NCBI GenBank assembly: GCA_900696515.1
Contig: CAADGK010000028.1
Coordinates: forward strand, 1 to 39,421
Direction: 5' to 3'
DNA: 39,421 nucleotides
DNA from: an uncultured Nitrosospira sp.
GTDB lineage: Bacteria; Nitrospirota; Nitrospiria; Nitrospirales; Nitrospiraceae
Shown here: in pieces, positions 7,295 through 15,664 of the stretch
Layout: every line of letters begins with the position of its first letter
Position numbering within the stretch: the stretch's first letter is position 1
The notes under the pieces: generated by a model
Seen by the model: only the letters and a program-made list of their open reading frames with translations
What the model was told of the DNA's origin: nothing
Database searches by the model: none
Position numbers and translations under genes: made by a program

Positions 7295-10200
7295 ATGGGT
7301 ATTTCAAGAAGGTATGTATGGCCGAGGATACTGGGGGGAGCAGCCAGCCTCATAGTGCCTTTGGTAGTATCGATGGCGTGGGCTGCTCAGCAGCATGATC
7401 ACCAGGGCAGCGCAGGAGAAGCGTCTGCGAAAAAGGTGATCTATCGTGAAGGTGGGTCAGTCCTTCACGACCGCATGATGGATGAAATCAAGCGGCAGCA
7501 GGAATTCATCGGCAAGAAGGGCGGCTACAACACGGGTGCCAACAGTCACATGATGCAACAAGGTGTGCTGTTGGTCGCTGATGATCCGGACAAGGTCTCG
7601 GTCACCAACGGGCAGCGATGTCCGGCGAACGCGCCAGTCAAGGACTACCATGTCTCAGCGATCAATATTGAAATCACGCTGAGTCGGTTTCTCGATTACT
7701 TTCCCGGGTACATGTACGTTCTGAATGAAAACCTGGATAAGGCACGGGCCGAGGAGACGGCCAACAAGGAGGCACGGGAGAAGGAGAATGACTACGGCGC
7801 CGTGTCGAACGGTCTGCAGGGCGATGTGATCCAACCGCTGGTCATCAGAGCGAATCAGGGTGACTGCCTCAAGATGACGCTCCACAACCGGATCGCTGAT
7901 GAACCGACCAATCTCGTGATCAACGGTTCATCGATGGTGGTGTCATCCACCGGCAAGCCGGCGACTCCGTCGAATCCGGATACGACCGTGGGAGCGGGGA
8001 AAGAGCAGAGTTTTGAGTGGTACATCAAGCCGGACACGCAAGAGGGCGCGCGGTTTCTCCGCTCACATGCCTCGCGTGAGCAGTTCAACCTCGGTTTGAT
8101 CGGCATGTTGGTCGTCGAGCCGCGCGGCTCACGGTATCTCAGTCCGTTCGATGGGAAGCCGATGGCCAGCGGCTGGGAAGCCATGATCGAAGATCCGAAC
8201 GGCGCGGACTTCCGCGAATTCGCGATTTTCTATCACGAGGCCGGAGATGAAGCGTTTCGCATTTTGAACAAGAAGGGCGAGATGTTGCCGCAGCGCGATC
8301 CGCACACCGACTCGTATCGGCCGGGAGCGCGTCTGTTGAACTATCGCAGTGAACCGCATGGTACCCGTATCGAACTCCAGGCGCACATGGGGTTCTATGG
8401 CGATGAGTCCATGGCGTACGGGTCCTATACATTCGGCGACCCGGCCACAACCATTCCCCGCTCTTACATGGGCGATCCGGCCAAATTCCGGATGGCGGGT
8501 GGGTCGGAAATCGTGCACTCGCACCACCTCCATGGCGGGTCCATCCGTTGGGCACGGCAGCCGGGGAACAGCAACCTGGACTTTGCCGCTTCCAGCAACG
8601 GGCCGGTGAAGTTTCCGCTCATCAGCGACACCTCTGATCGTCTCGACGTGCAATCCATTGGGCCGACGGAGATTTATGACCAGGTGATCGAGGGCGGTTC
8701 AGGAGGATTGCAGGCGTTGGCGGGTGAGTTCGTCTTCCACTGCCACATCCCGCAGCATTATGTCACGGGCATGTGGGGATTCTGGCGGGTATACAACACT
8801 CTGCAAGCGCCCGGGTTTCAGACTGACGTGATGAAGCCCTTGGTCGAATTACCTGACCGTGTGGGCCGCATGAGGACCGGTGTGGCGAGCGATAAGCTCG
8901 TGGGGACGCTGGTCGATTGGTACGGTGGAAAGAAATTTGAGATCACGAAGGACAAGACGGATTGGAAGGGCAATCCGGCGAAGGTCTCCATCAAGGATTG
9001 GGTTGAGATGATGGTGCCGCCGCAGGGTAAGCCAGGGCACAAGAACACGGAGAAGGAGCAAACCCTGGCCTATGACTCGACCGTCAACGATTGGGCCTGG
9101 GACGGGATGAAGGCTCTGTCGGAACCTGAAACGACATATGAATGGGTCAACTATAAGTCGGCAACTCCGGGCAAGCGGCAGGACATCCTCTTTGATCCGC
9201 GAAGTGGAAAACTGGCTTGGCCGTGGCTGCGACCGCATCTCGGCAGACGGGTGCCCTTCGCGCCGAGCCACAGCGGCGCGCCATGGTTGGAACCGATTCA
9301 TCGACGGGATGACGGCAGCAACTCAACCGAACCGCCGAAGCCGGGCGAGCAGGGACCCTGGAGCCTCTGTCCGGAAGGCGCACCGGTCAAGAAGTTCAAT
9401 ATCCACGCAATCACCTTGCCGATTACCTTGAAGGCGGCGACGGCCAAGACGCCGGCGATCGTCGATCCGGGTGGCTTGCTCTATGTCTTGCATGAAGAGG
9501 AAGCCGAGGTCCGAAAGAATCGAGCGAAGCAGTTTCCGCTGGTCATTCGTGGAAACGTGCAGGATTGTATCGACGTCGTCTATAAAAGCGAGCTGAAAGA
9601 TGATACGCGGCAAGGGTTCTCCAGCAAGACGAACCTGCATCCGCACATGTTCCAGTTCGACACGCAAGCGTCCGATGGACCCATCATCGGCTTCTCCTAT
9701 GAGATGTCGCTCCGTCCGTTCACGATCTTGAAGGACGAGCACCCGGGGAAGGGTATGCCGGTTCCGATGAACACGACGATCGAGGCCGATGCCGCCAAGG
9801 GGGCGACCAGCATCAAGGTCAAGGATGCCTCCAAGTTCCACGTCAAGACGGAGTTGGGCGTGGGGATGGATGAAGTGAACGGATTCGAGTCGGCCCGTAT
9901 CAGCAAGATCGATGGCAATACGATCACTTTTGAGCGGCCGTTGCTGCATGCTCATAAGAAGGGTGAGATCGCCTCGGTCGAGTGGATCCGTGAGCGCTGG
10001 TATGTGGACGCCGATTTCGGCACCACGTTCTGGCATGACCATGTGTACGGACTTGATTCGTGGGGGCACGGGCAGTATGCCTCCTTCATCACGGAGCCGC
10101 CGCGATCGACCTATCATGATCCAGTGACGGGTAAGGAAATCAGGAGCGGACCGGTCGCGGACATTCACACGACCGAACCGGTGTCCGCCCATATCAAGGG

Positions 10201-12034
10201 ATCGTTCCGTGAGATCGTGACCCATGTCATGGATTCCAACCCCCGGACGGCGGAATTGATTACAGCCGACAATCCGCAGGCGAGGGTCAACGCCATTTCG
10301 GTCGACGGGACACCGTCGGCGGTCTATCCCGCGAAGTTGAACCTGTCGCCGATGAAGTTCTTGAACGGCGGCGAAGCCACGACCGGTGGTGGGTACAACA
10401 TGCGGATAGAGCCCTTGTCTGTCCGCTTGGCCAACAATCCGGATCCGTCGCAGTTGTTCAGCAGTCGGATTCACGGAGATCCGGATACGCTGATGTTGCG
10501 GGCCTACCTGGGTGATCCAGTGGTGGTCAGGCTCCTTGAAACGTCGGCCAACGAAGTGCATTCCTGGCACATCAGCGGTCACTGGTTCCCGATGGAGCGG
10601 TATAGCAAGAACTCCATCCCGCGCAGCTCGCTGCACGTCGTAATCGGGGAACGGTACGATGCGGCTATTCCGGCCGCCGGCGGACCGCAACAGATGGCGG
10701 GCGACTACCTGTACTACAGTGGTCGTGCGTCGCACTTCGTCGAAGGCAGCTGGGGAATTGTCCGAGTCCTGGACAAGGCGGATGCGACACTCAAGCCGCT
10801 CCCAGGGCGCAGCGAGATTCCACAGTCGGCCAAGTCGGTTTGTCCGGCTGATGCACCAGTGAAGAGCTTCAACGTCTCGGCTATCGACAAGGCGATCCGC
10901 TACAACAAAGGAACGCCTGGAACGATGGAAGTCGACCTGGAGCGCAAGATGGTGCTTGGGAACGAAAGCGGGAAGATGTACGTGCTCGAAGGCGAAAAGA
11001 CCAAAGTCGCCTCGGGCAATCTTGAGCCAAGCCCATTGACGCTGCATGTCAACGTCGGGGATTGCATCAAGGTCAATCTGAAGAATGAAATGGCCAAGGA
11101 CCGCGCAGGGTTCCACGTGGACAACCTCGCGTATGATCCGAAGGAGTCCATGGGCATCAATGCGGGCAACAATCCCGGCGATCAGACGGTCGCACCGGGC
11201 CAGAGTAAGACCTATACGTTCTATGCCCATCCCGAGTTCGGGGAGAACTCGGCTCTGATCCAGGACTGGGGGAACGTGATCGAGAATCCGCGGAACGGAC
11301 TCTTTGGCGCCGTCATCATCGGGCCGAAGGGATCGCAGTATCGCGATCCGGTGACCGGCGAGGATTTGGGCCAGAAGAGCTCGTGGAGGGCGGATGTGAT
11401 CGTCGATCGGACGGTGTCAGGAAACGAAAAGCGGCAGAACTACCGCTCGTTCGCACTCCTGTTCCAGGACGAGGACAATATCATCGGAACAAGCTTCATG
11501 CCGTACATCCAAAAGGTGGCCGGCGTGACGGCGGTGAACTATCGGTCGGAGCCGACTGATTACCGTACCGAGAAGGGCTGCGCCTATAGCGAAGTGCTCG
11601 CCTGTGTGAAGACGGGTGACCAACCGGTGACGCCGACGATCGCGGCGCATGTTGGAGATCCGGTCGTCATTCATGTGCTGGGCGCTTTCAGTGAACAGGT
11701 CCAGCTCTTCAGCGTCTCCGGCCATGAGTGGAAACATGAGCCGTATATCAACGGGGCAGACCTCGTGAGCACCATGGAGTTCGGTGGGTCCGAAGTCTTC
11801 AATGCCTGGTTGCACGGCGGAGCCGGCGGACCGAACGGGGTACCTGGTGACTATCTCTGGCTCAACCAACGCCCAGGCTACCTTGATGCCGGACATTGGG
11901 GGATGCTGAAGGTCCTGGACCGAGATAGTCGTGCGATCCTTCCGCTGAGCGGCAAAGCTCCGGCTACACAACATGCCGACGGTAAGTCCTCAGCCAAATC
12001 CACTCCAGTGTCTCTGAAGGCCAAGGCCAAGTAG
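7295..12034 (+). CDS. Giant secreted multicopper oxidase, three cupredoxin pairs (copy 1)
   Basis: 1579 residues. The ATG at 7295 has GGAGAGGAGG 9 bases upstream and opens directly into a signal peptide (MGISRRYVWPRILGGAAS, cleavage near AWAAQ). Upstream in-frame ATGs lack this and would spoil the signal peptide. Three two-domain cupredoxin units lie at roughly 60-520, 690-1170 and 1190-1550. Unit 1 ends with HSHHLHG (His408-His413) and HCHIPQHYVTGM (His482, Cys483, His484, His488, Met493), a complete type-1 plus type-2/3 set. Unit 2 begins with HPH (782-784) and HDH (914-916), but its last domain lacks the HCH motif. Unit 3 shows no copper set. In the first domain the HxH motif reads LRSH, where copy 2 has FHSH. 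Length and plan are like MofA/McoA/MnxG-type metallo-oxidases; the substrate is unknown. Confidence 0.9.
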   Translation: MGISRRYVWPRILGGAASLIVPLVVSMAWAAQQHDHQGSAGEASAKKVIYREGGSVLHDRMMDEIKRQQEFIGKKGGYNTGANSHMMQQGVLLVADDPDKVSVTNGQRCPANAPVKDYHVSAINIEITLSRFLDYFPGYMYVLNENLDKARAEETANKEAREKENDYGAVSNGLQGDVIQPLVIRANQGDCLKMTLHNRIADEPTNLVINGSSMVVSSTGKPATPSNPDTTVGAGKEQSFEWYIKPDTQEGARFLRSHASREQFNLGLIGMLVVEPRGSRYLSPFDGKPMASGWEAMIEDPNGADFREFAIFYHEAGDEAFRILNKKGEMLPQRDPHTDSYRPGARLLNYRSEPHGTRIELQAHMGFYGDESMAYGSYTFGDPATTIPRSYMGDPAKFRMAGGSEIVHSHHLHGGSIRWARQPGNSNLDFAASSNGPVKFPLISDTSDRLDVQSIGPTEIYDQVIEGGSGGLQALAGEFVFHCHIPQHYVTGMWGFWRVYNTLQAPGFQTDVMKPLVELPDRVGRMRTGVASDKLVGTLVDWYGGKKFEITKDKTDWKGNPAKVSIKDWVEMMVPPQGKPGHKNTEKEQTLAYDSTVNDWAWDGMKALSEPETTYEWVNYKSATPGKRQDILFDPRSGKLAWPWLRPHLGRRVPFAPSHSGAPWLEPIHRRDDGSNSTEPPKPGEQGPWSLCPEGAPVKKFNIHAITLPITLKAATAKTPAIVDPGGLLYVLHEEEAEVRKNRAKQFPLVIRGNVQDCIDVVYKSELKDDTRQGFSSKTNLHPHMFQFDTQASDGPIIGFSYEMSLRPFTILKDEHPGKGMPVPMNTTIEADAAKGATSIKVKDASKFHVKTELGVGMDEVNGFESARISKIDGNTITFERPLLHAHKKGEIASVEWIRERWYVDADFGTTFWHDHVYGLDSWGHGQYASFITEPPRSTYHDPVTGKEIRSGPVADIHTTEPVSAHIKGSFREIVTHVMDSNPRTAELITADNPQARVNAISVDGTPSAVYPAKLNLSPMKFLNGGEATTGGGYNMRIEPLSVRLANNPDPSQLFSSRIHGDPDTLMLRAYLGDPVVVRLLETSANEVHSWHISGHWFPMERYSKNSIPRSSLHVVIGERYDAAIPAAGGPQQMAGDYLYYSGRASHFVEGSWGIVRVLDKADATLKPLPGRSEIPQSAKSVCPADAPVKSFNVSAIDKAIRYNKGTPGTMEVDLERKMVLGNESGKMYVLEGEKTKVASGNLEPSPLTLHVNVGDCIKVNLKNEMAKDRAGFHVDNLAYDPKESMGINAGNNPGDQTVAPGQSKTYTFYAHPEFGENSALIQDWGNVIENPRNGLFGAVIIGPKGSQYRDPVTGEDLGQKSSWRADVIVDRTVSGNEKRQNYRSFALLFQDEDNIIGTSFMPYIQKVAGVTAVNYRSEPTDYRTEKGCAYSEVLACVKTGDQPVTPTIAAHVGDPVVIHVLGAFSEQVQLFSVSGHEWKHEPYINGADLVSTMEFGGSEVFNAWLHGGAGGPNGVPGDYLWLNQRPGYLDAGHWGMLKVLDRDSRAILPLSGKAPATQHADGKSSAKSTPVSLKAKAK

Positions 12035-12058
12035 ACACATCGGGGAGTTCGAAGAAGC

Positions 12059-12092
12059 GGGGGAATCTGGCTCGAAAGAGCCGGGTTCCCCC
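12059..12092 (+). terminator. Strong GC-rich hairpin behind the first oxidase gene
   Basis: Two 15-base arms (GGGGGAATCTGGCTC and GAGCCGGGTTCCCCC) pair with two G-T-type mismatches around a GAAA tetraloop, 24 bases after the stop. The following T-run is poor (GTTCGTTTG). It may terminate, attenuate or protect the 3' end of the oxidase message, with partial read-through into the three genes behind it. Confidence 0.6.
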
Positions 12093-12153
12093 GTTCGTTT
12101 GCGGTCAGTAACTGATATCTTGAACCCAGTTCAGCCATACGGTAAAAGAACTG

Positions 12154-12765
12154 ATGGACGTGCGAGTACGGTCTGTTTCGATCGGTTTGTTCTTGGTGTG
12201 GTTGCTGTCGATGTCCGTCGGCAGTCTGCCGGAGTCGGCCACAGCGCTTGATTTTTCCGGTGATCGCATCGTCAAGCGGGGGAAGTCCGTGGTGACGGCG
12301 CATGTCAACGCCAAGGACGACCGCTGGCGATTTGAGTTTCTTATCCCTCAGCGAGGGGCCAGCGTGATCATCGTCCGAGTGGATCGTGGCACGGCCTGGC
12401 TGATCTTCTCGAAGCGTCGGCTCTATCTGGAAGAGCCGATCACCAATGACTACCGGTTGGAGGTCAACGAGAAGATGATGGGCGAAATCTCGCGGGAGTT
12501 TGTCGGAGATGAGATGCTCAACGGGTATCCGACAGAGCTGTTCGAGGTCACAGTTGCAGAAGAAGGGGAAACTCGGCAATACTATAGATGGGTGACGAAG
12601 GTCCAGCGGTTTCCGATGAAGACTGTGAGCAAGCAGGGGGAATGGTCGGAGGAGTTTCGGCGGTTGGTTTTTACTGAGCAGTCCCGATTCTTATTCGAGT
12701 TGCCACAGAGATTGGATCCAGCCAATCCACCCGCAACCATGCAACCGACATCGACTATTCAATGA
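12154..12765 (+). CDS. Secreted LolA/DUF4412-like protein (copy 2)
   Basis: 203 residues with a signal peptide (MDVRVRSVSIGLFLVWLLSM, cleavage near ATA). The mature protein starts LDFSGDRIVKRG. It aligns along its length with the protein at 362-970: the shared order is a DRWRFE/DSMWRIE segment, VxIVR, GEISRE, a YPTELFEVT/HPTILYEVT strand, YYRW/YYQW and FPMK. The fold is probably the LolA-like half-barrel; the ligand is unknown. The ribosome site is weak (AAAAGAA). It lies 16 bases before the plastocyanin-like gene, so the two probably share a transcript. Confidence 0.75.
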   Translation: MDVRVRSVSIGLFLVWLLSMSVGSLPESATALDFSGDRIVKRGKSVVTAHVNAKDDRWRFEFLIPQRGASVIIVRVDRGTAWLIFSKRRLYLEEPITNDYRLEVNEKMMGEISREFVGDEMLNGYPTELFEVTVAEEGETRQYYRWVTKVQRFPMKTVSKQGEWSEEFRRLVFTEQSRFLFELPQRLDPANPPATMQPTSTIQ

Positions 12766-12781
12766 TGCAGGAGGAATTGGG

Positions 12782-13567
12782 ATGAAACGAACCATAATGA
12801 CGGGGCTTGGCCTCGCAATCTGTGCGTACATGACCATCGCGGCGGGGAGTCCGTTGGATGCCTTGGCGTATGAGTCGGGGACCGTGGTAAATGGAGCGAC
12901 CGTACAAGGCAAGATTACCTTCACGGGAACCGTGCCGGAGCCGAAGACGTTCGAGTTGCGTCGCTATTACGACCGGGAGTATTGCGCAGCTCTTTCAGAC
13001 GGAAAAGGACATCGCCTTCTCCGGGAAGTCAATGTCGGACAGGACGGCGGTCTCAAGGACGTGGTGGTGGTCATCGAGGGTATTGAGAAAGGCAAGCCGT
13101 TCACCTTCACCGACGCGGAAGTGGAGGCCAGTCTGTGCCAGTTTCTGCCGTTTGTCACCGTCGTCAGCGACAAGCGTCGGGTGACGGTGTTTAATCGAGA
13201 TCCGGTGTCTCATGATATTCAAGGTTACGCCTACGATCAGTCAGGGGTGGATATCGTGCTTCATCGGCCGGCGCTGCATGTGAGCGGGACGACCGATATG
13301 GTCCAGCTGGTCAAGGGGAGGAAAGTGTTCACCATGCAGTGCGGGATGCACCCCTACATGCAAAATTGGGGATATGCGATCGATAATCCCTATTATGCCG
13401 TGACCGGCCCCAATGGGGCGTTCACGATCGGCGATCTTCCGGTTGGGACCTATCGCATCAAGGCTTGGCACCCGATTCTCGGAGCCCAGGAACGGGAGAT
13501 CACGGTAAAGCCCAATGAAGCTTTTACCGTCGACTTTCTATTCGAAGCGAACCAGTCGGTAAAGTGA
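12782..13567 (+). CDS. Periplasmic plastocyanin-like copper protein with C-terminal carboxypeptidase-regulatory-like domain
   Basis: 261 residues, signal peptide ending near residues 28-30. A cupredoxin domain follows. The candidate copper ligands are His144 in VSHDIQGY and Cys187, His190 and Met193 in the loop CGMHPYMQNW, the usual C-x2-H-x2-M arrangement of small blue copper proteins. The C-terminal 55 residues (GAFTIGDLPVGTYRIKAWHP) resemble the carboxypeptidase-regulatory-like beta-sandwich often fused to such domains. GCAGGAGG precedes the ATG. The stop overlaps the start of the SmbP-like gene. It could pass electrons or copper to or from the large oxidase; that is inferred from context. 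Confidence 0.82.
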   Translation: MKRTIMTGLGLAICAYMTIAAGSPLDALAYESGTVVNGATVQGKITFTGTVPEPKTFELRRYYDREYCAALSDGKGHRLLREVNVGQDGGLKDVVVVIEGIEKGKPFTFTDAEVEASLCQFLPFVTVVSDKRRVTVFNRDPVSHDIQGYAYDQSGVDIVLHRPALHVSGTTDMVQLVKGRKVFTMQCGMHPYMQNWGYAIDNPYYAVTGPNGAFTIGDLPVGTYRIKAWHPILGAQEREITVKPNEAFTVDFLFEANQSVK

Positions 13568-13992
13568 TGTCGAATCATTCATCACGATCGGCGCAAATCT
13601 TTCTTGGATCTCTTCTCTGCTGGCTCACGATTGGGGATCATGCTGTCTCGGCGGCGTCCCTAACGGACATCCGGGAGCAAGGCAGGACCATGGTCAAGGA
13701 TGCAGAAGAGATGGTGATGCACGGCGGCATGGGCGACGGGCATGCGATTGTTCATCACTGTGCCGAAGTCTCGAAACAGGCTCAGTCAATCCTCAAGGCT
13801 TTGCCCGCGGCTGATGCTCATGGCAAGGAAGCCGTGCCGCATTTGCAGGATGCGATTAAGCATTGTGCACGAGTGGCGGAACTGGGAGATAAGGTTGATC
13901 CAGGCGTCAGCTTGAATCCGGCTGTGAAAGCCAGGGCTGCGGCCAAGGAGGCGATGAAACATCTGTTGGCCATGAAGGACGGCGGTGCGTAG
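13567..13992 (+). CDS. SmbP-like periplasmic metal-binding protein
   Basis: 141 residues. A signal peptide (cleavage near AVSAAS) leaves a small helical protein with regularly spaced histidines: MHGGMGDGHAIVHHC, AHGKEAVPHLQ, IKHC and MKHL. This matches the pattern of SmbP, the small four-helix copper-binding periplasmic protein described in Nitrosomonas. Eight His, two Cys and several Met remain after cleavage. The ATG at 13567 overlaps the TGA of the preceding gene (TGATG), which implies translational coupling; a GTG three bases earlier is an alternative start. It probably buffers copper or another metal beside the multicopper oxidase. Confidence 0.75.
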   Translation: MSNHSSRSAQIFLGSLLCWLTIGDHAVSAASLTDIREQGRTMVKDAEEMVMHGGMGDGHAIVHHCAEVSKQAQSILKALPAADAHGKEAVPHLQDAIKHCARVAELGDKVDPGVSLNPAVKARAAAKEAMKHLLAMKDGGA

Positions 13993-14116
13993 CAGACGTT
14001 GAAAAAGACCGCCGGCTGCGTTCTCGCGTCGCTCAGCCCCTCAACGTACCCCAGAGGGTACGCCTCGGCCCTTCGCTCGCTGCGGCCTTGCCGGACAGTC
14101 TTTTTGAACGTCTGCT
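13991..14116. repeat. Palindromic intergenic element with terminal inverted repeats (copy A)
   Basis: The element has 19-base ends: AGCAGACGTTGAAAAAGAC at the left, and at the right its reverse complement with one mismatch. The core carries GTACCC/GGGTAC and CCTTCGCTCGCTGCGGCCTTG. The same core and end design recur at 21733-21888, so this is a dispersed family. The left end starts inside the stop codon of the SmbP-like gene, and the right end lies 15 bases from the stop of the convergent gene. It probably folds in RNA and may act as a terminator for both. Confidence 0.8.
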
Positions 14117-14130
14117 TTCAAATTAATCCA

Positions 14131-14766
14131 TCATCGGGAAGGCTCTGACTTCGGCACCAAGGGGCTGACTGCATTTTGATCCCGCCCGGGCTGGTAGGTC
14201 TCCAGCATTTTCCTGATTGTCGACATGACCTGCTCTTCAGCTGAACGAGGAACTTTGACTCGTATTCCTCGTCCTTCGTTCCGGCCGAGCGAGAAGATGT
14301 GATGTTCGATGATCTCACCCTGTGTATTGTCCCTATAGGTGAAGCTGAGTGCCTTCCCGGGAAATCCTGCGAGAGACCTCTCCTGATCCGGTTGCCAGCG
14401 GAGCGTGACCTGTTTCTTGCCATAGAGATCGGTGATGATGCGATGGTGAGCTGAGGCGAACTCGTCGAGTGTCTGCCTGCCGTCTTGGCTGTTCCCGCTG
14501 ACCACATTCATATGGCCGGACACTGCCACGAGACTTTGTTCAACAGGAGGGTACAGTACCACACCGACTCCGTCCGGCATGGGATTGCCGAGGCGCCAAT
14601 CATCCGGGTAACGAATGGAAAACCCGAATCGGGCGTTGGTGTAGAGTTTCCAGCCGGTATGCTCGATGTTCTCAGGCGCACCGGCATGCGTGGGGGTGTT
14701 GGGTGCGATAAGGCAGAGCGCAAGCAGCAACAATAGAACAGAGCATCGAATCGTCAGCATCGTCAT
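14131..14766 (-). CDS. Secreted PsbP/DcrB-like protein of unknown role
   Basis: 211 residues. A signal peptide (MTMLTIRCSVLLLLLALCLI) precedes a domain that opens GWKLYTNARFGFSIRYPDDW, the typical opening of PsbP/DcrB-like single-domain periplasmic proteins. The rest is beta-rich with a C-terminal helix. The start at 14766 has GAGGAAA upstream and gives a normal signal peptide; the frame stays open further upstream, but that part is only the shadow of the FGE-fold gene. It starts 19 bases behind that gene, so the two are probably cotranscribed. The pairing of an FGE-fold gene with a small secreted protein repeats the arrangement at 1949-362, although the small proteins are of different families. 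Confidence 0.78.
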   Translation of the reverse strand: MTMLTIRCSVLLLLLALCLIAPNTPTHAGAPENIEHTGWKLYTNARFGFSIRYPDDWRLGNPMPDGVGVVLYPPVEQSLVAVSGHMNVVSGNSQDGRQTLDEFASAHHRIITDLYGKKQVTLRWQPDQERSLAGFPGKALSFTYRDNTQGEIIEHHIFSLGRNEGRGIRVKVPRSAEEQVMSTIRKMLETYQPGRDQNAVSPLVPKSEPSR

Positions 14767-14785
14767 GAGCCAGCCATTTTCCTCT

Positions 14786-15664
14786 TCATCGGTGAATAGA
14801 CTTCGCACAGCGAAACCCGATAGTGGCCGCACGCTGTTCGGGTGAGGCCCCGCTTCTGGTTGCGGTTCGCAGCAACGTCGGAGCACTCTTCCAGGACCCT
14901 CCACGGACGACTTTGTAGCGGCCCTGCTTTGCGCCACGTGGGTTACGATCAGGCATGGTCGCATAATAGTCGATCCCAAACCAATCGTCGACCCACTCGG
15001 CGGCATTGCCCGCCATGTGATGCAGGCCATAGGGACTTCGGCCTTCCTCGCCGCTCTCGACCGATGCCACGATGGGAATTTCATGTACATGATACTGACC
15101 GAACATGGCCAGGCCTGGTACGGGAGGTTTTTGTCCCCAGGGAAAGAGGTCGCCTTTGACACCCCGGGCAGCTTTTTCCCATTCCGCTTCGCTTGGGAGG
15201 CGTTTACCCTGACTGCGGCAAAAATCCGACGCCTCAACCCAGGTGACATAGAGAGCAGGCCATCGGGTCAGGGTCTCCGGCTGTACCGCATGGACGGTGA
15301 TCATGTGCTCGATCAATTTGAGCAAATCGCGAGAAACGGGACGGCTCTGTCGGTGGAGCCAAGATAGGAATTCGCCAAGACTGATCTCATCGCGATCAAT
15401 TGCAAAGTGGTCGAGCCACACCTGTCGCTGCGGCTGTTCGGTGTCATCATATGGGAGATCCAGGCTGAAAAGGTCTTGGCCGGCTTTGGCCGTTCCCATG
15501 AAAAATAGACCTTCGGGGATGGTGATCATGGGAGAGCTTCTGGCAAGGGACGCGATACGTTCATACGGGGAGGACTCTTCCGTCCTTCCGGTCGTCGGAG
15601 ACAGCAATAGAGCAAGAAGTATCGGGATCGTGAGGAAATGGGACAGGGTGAGTGTTTGTTTCAT
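14786..15664 (-). CDS. Secreted FGE-fold (SUMF1/NirV-like) protein, paralog 2
   Basis: 292 residues with a signal peptide (MKQTLTLSHFLTIPILLALL). Family signatures are PMITIPEGLFFMG, DRDEISLGEFL, LPSEAEWEKAARG, PYGLHHMAGNAAEWVDDWF, VRGGSWKSA and IGFRCA. The post-RGGSW stretch has no cysteine, so formylglycine synthesis is not expected. It is a close paralog of the protein at 1050-1949, sharing VHEIPI and RWPALYVTW. It is divergent from the second large oxidase gene, with 451 bases between their starts, so a shared regulatory region is possible. An accessory role in maturing or binding the oxidase, by analogy with NirV beside NirK, is inference only. Confidence 0.86.
   Translation of the reverse strand: MKQTLTLSHFLTIPILLALLLSPTTGRTEESSPYERIASLARSSPMITIPEGLFFMGTAKAGQDLFSLDLPYDDTEQPQRQVWLDHFAIDRDEISLGEFLSWLHRQSRPVSRDLLKLIEHMITVHAVQPETLTRWPALYVTWVEASDFCRSQGKRLPSEAEWEKAARGVKGDLFPWGQKPPVPGLAMFGQYHVHEIPIVASVESGEEGRSPYGLHHMAGNAAEWVDDWFGIDYYATMPDRNPRGAKQGRYKVVRGGSWKSAPTLLRTATRSGASPEQRAATIGFRCAKSIHR

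Noticed and set aside
9323-11230. Long minus-strand open frame of 635 codons inside the first oxidase gene (and a 395-codon one at 18114-19301 in the second)
   Set aside because: No family signatures and no ribosome site. The sense strand has clear cupredoxin motifs and a paralog. GC-rich third positions readily give long antisense frames.
14767-15249. N-terminal extension of the PsbP-like gene into the FGE-fold gene
   Set aside because: The extension reads through the neighbouring gene in another frame, and the signal peptide and GAGGAAA ribosome site place the start at 14766.
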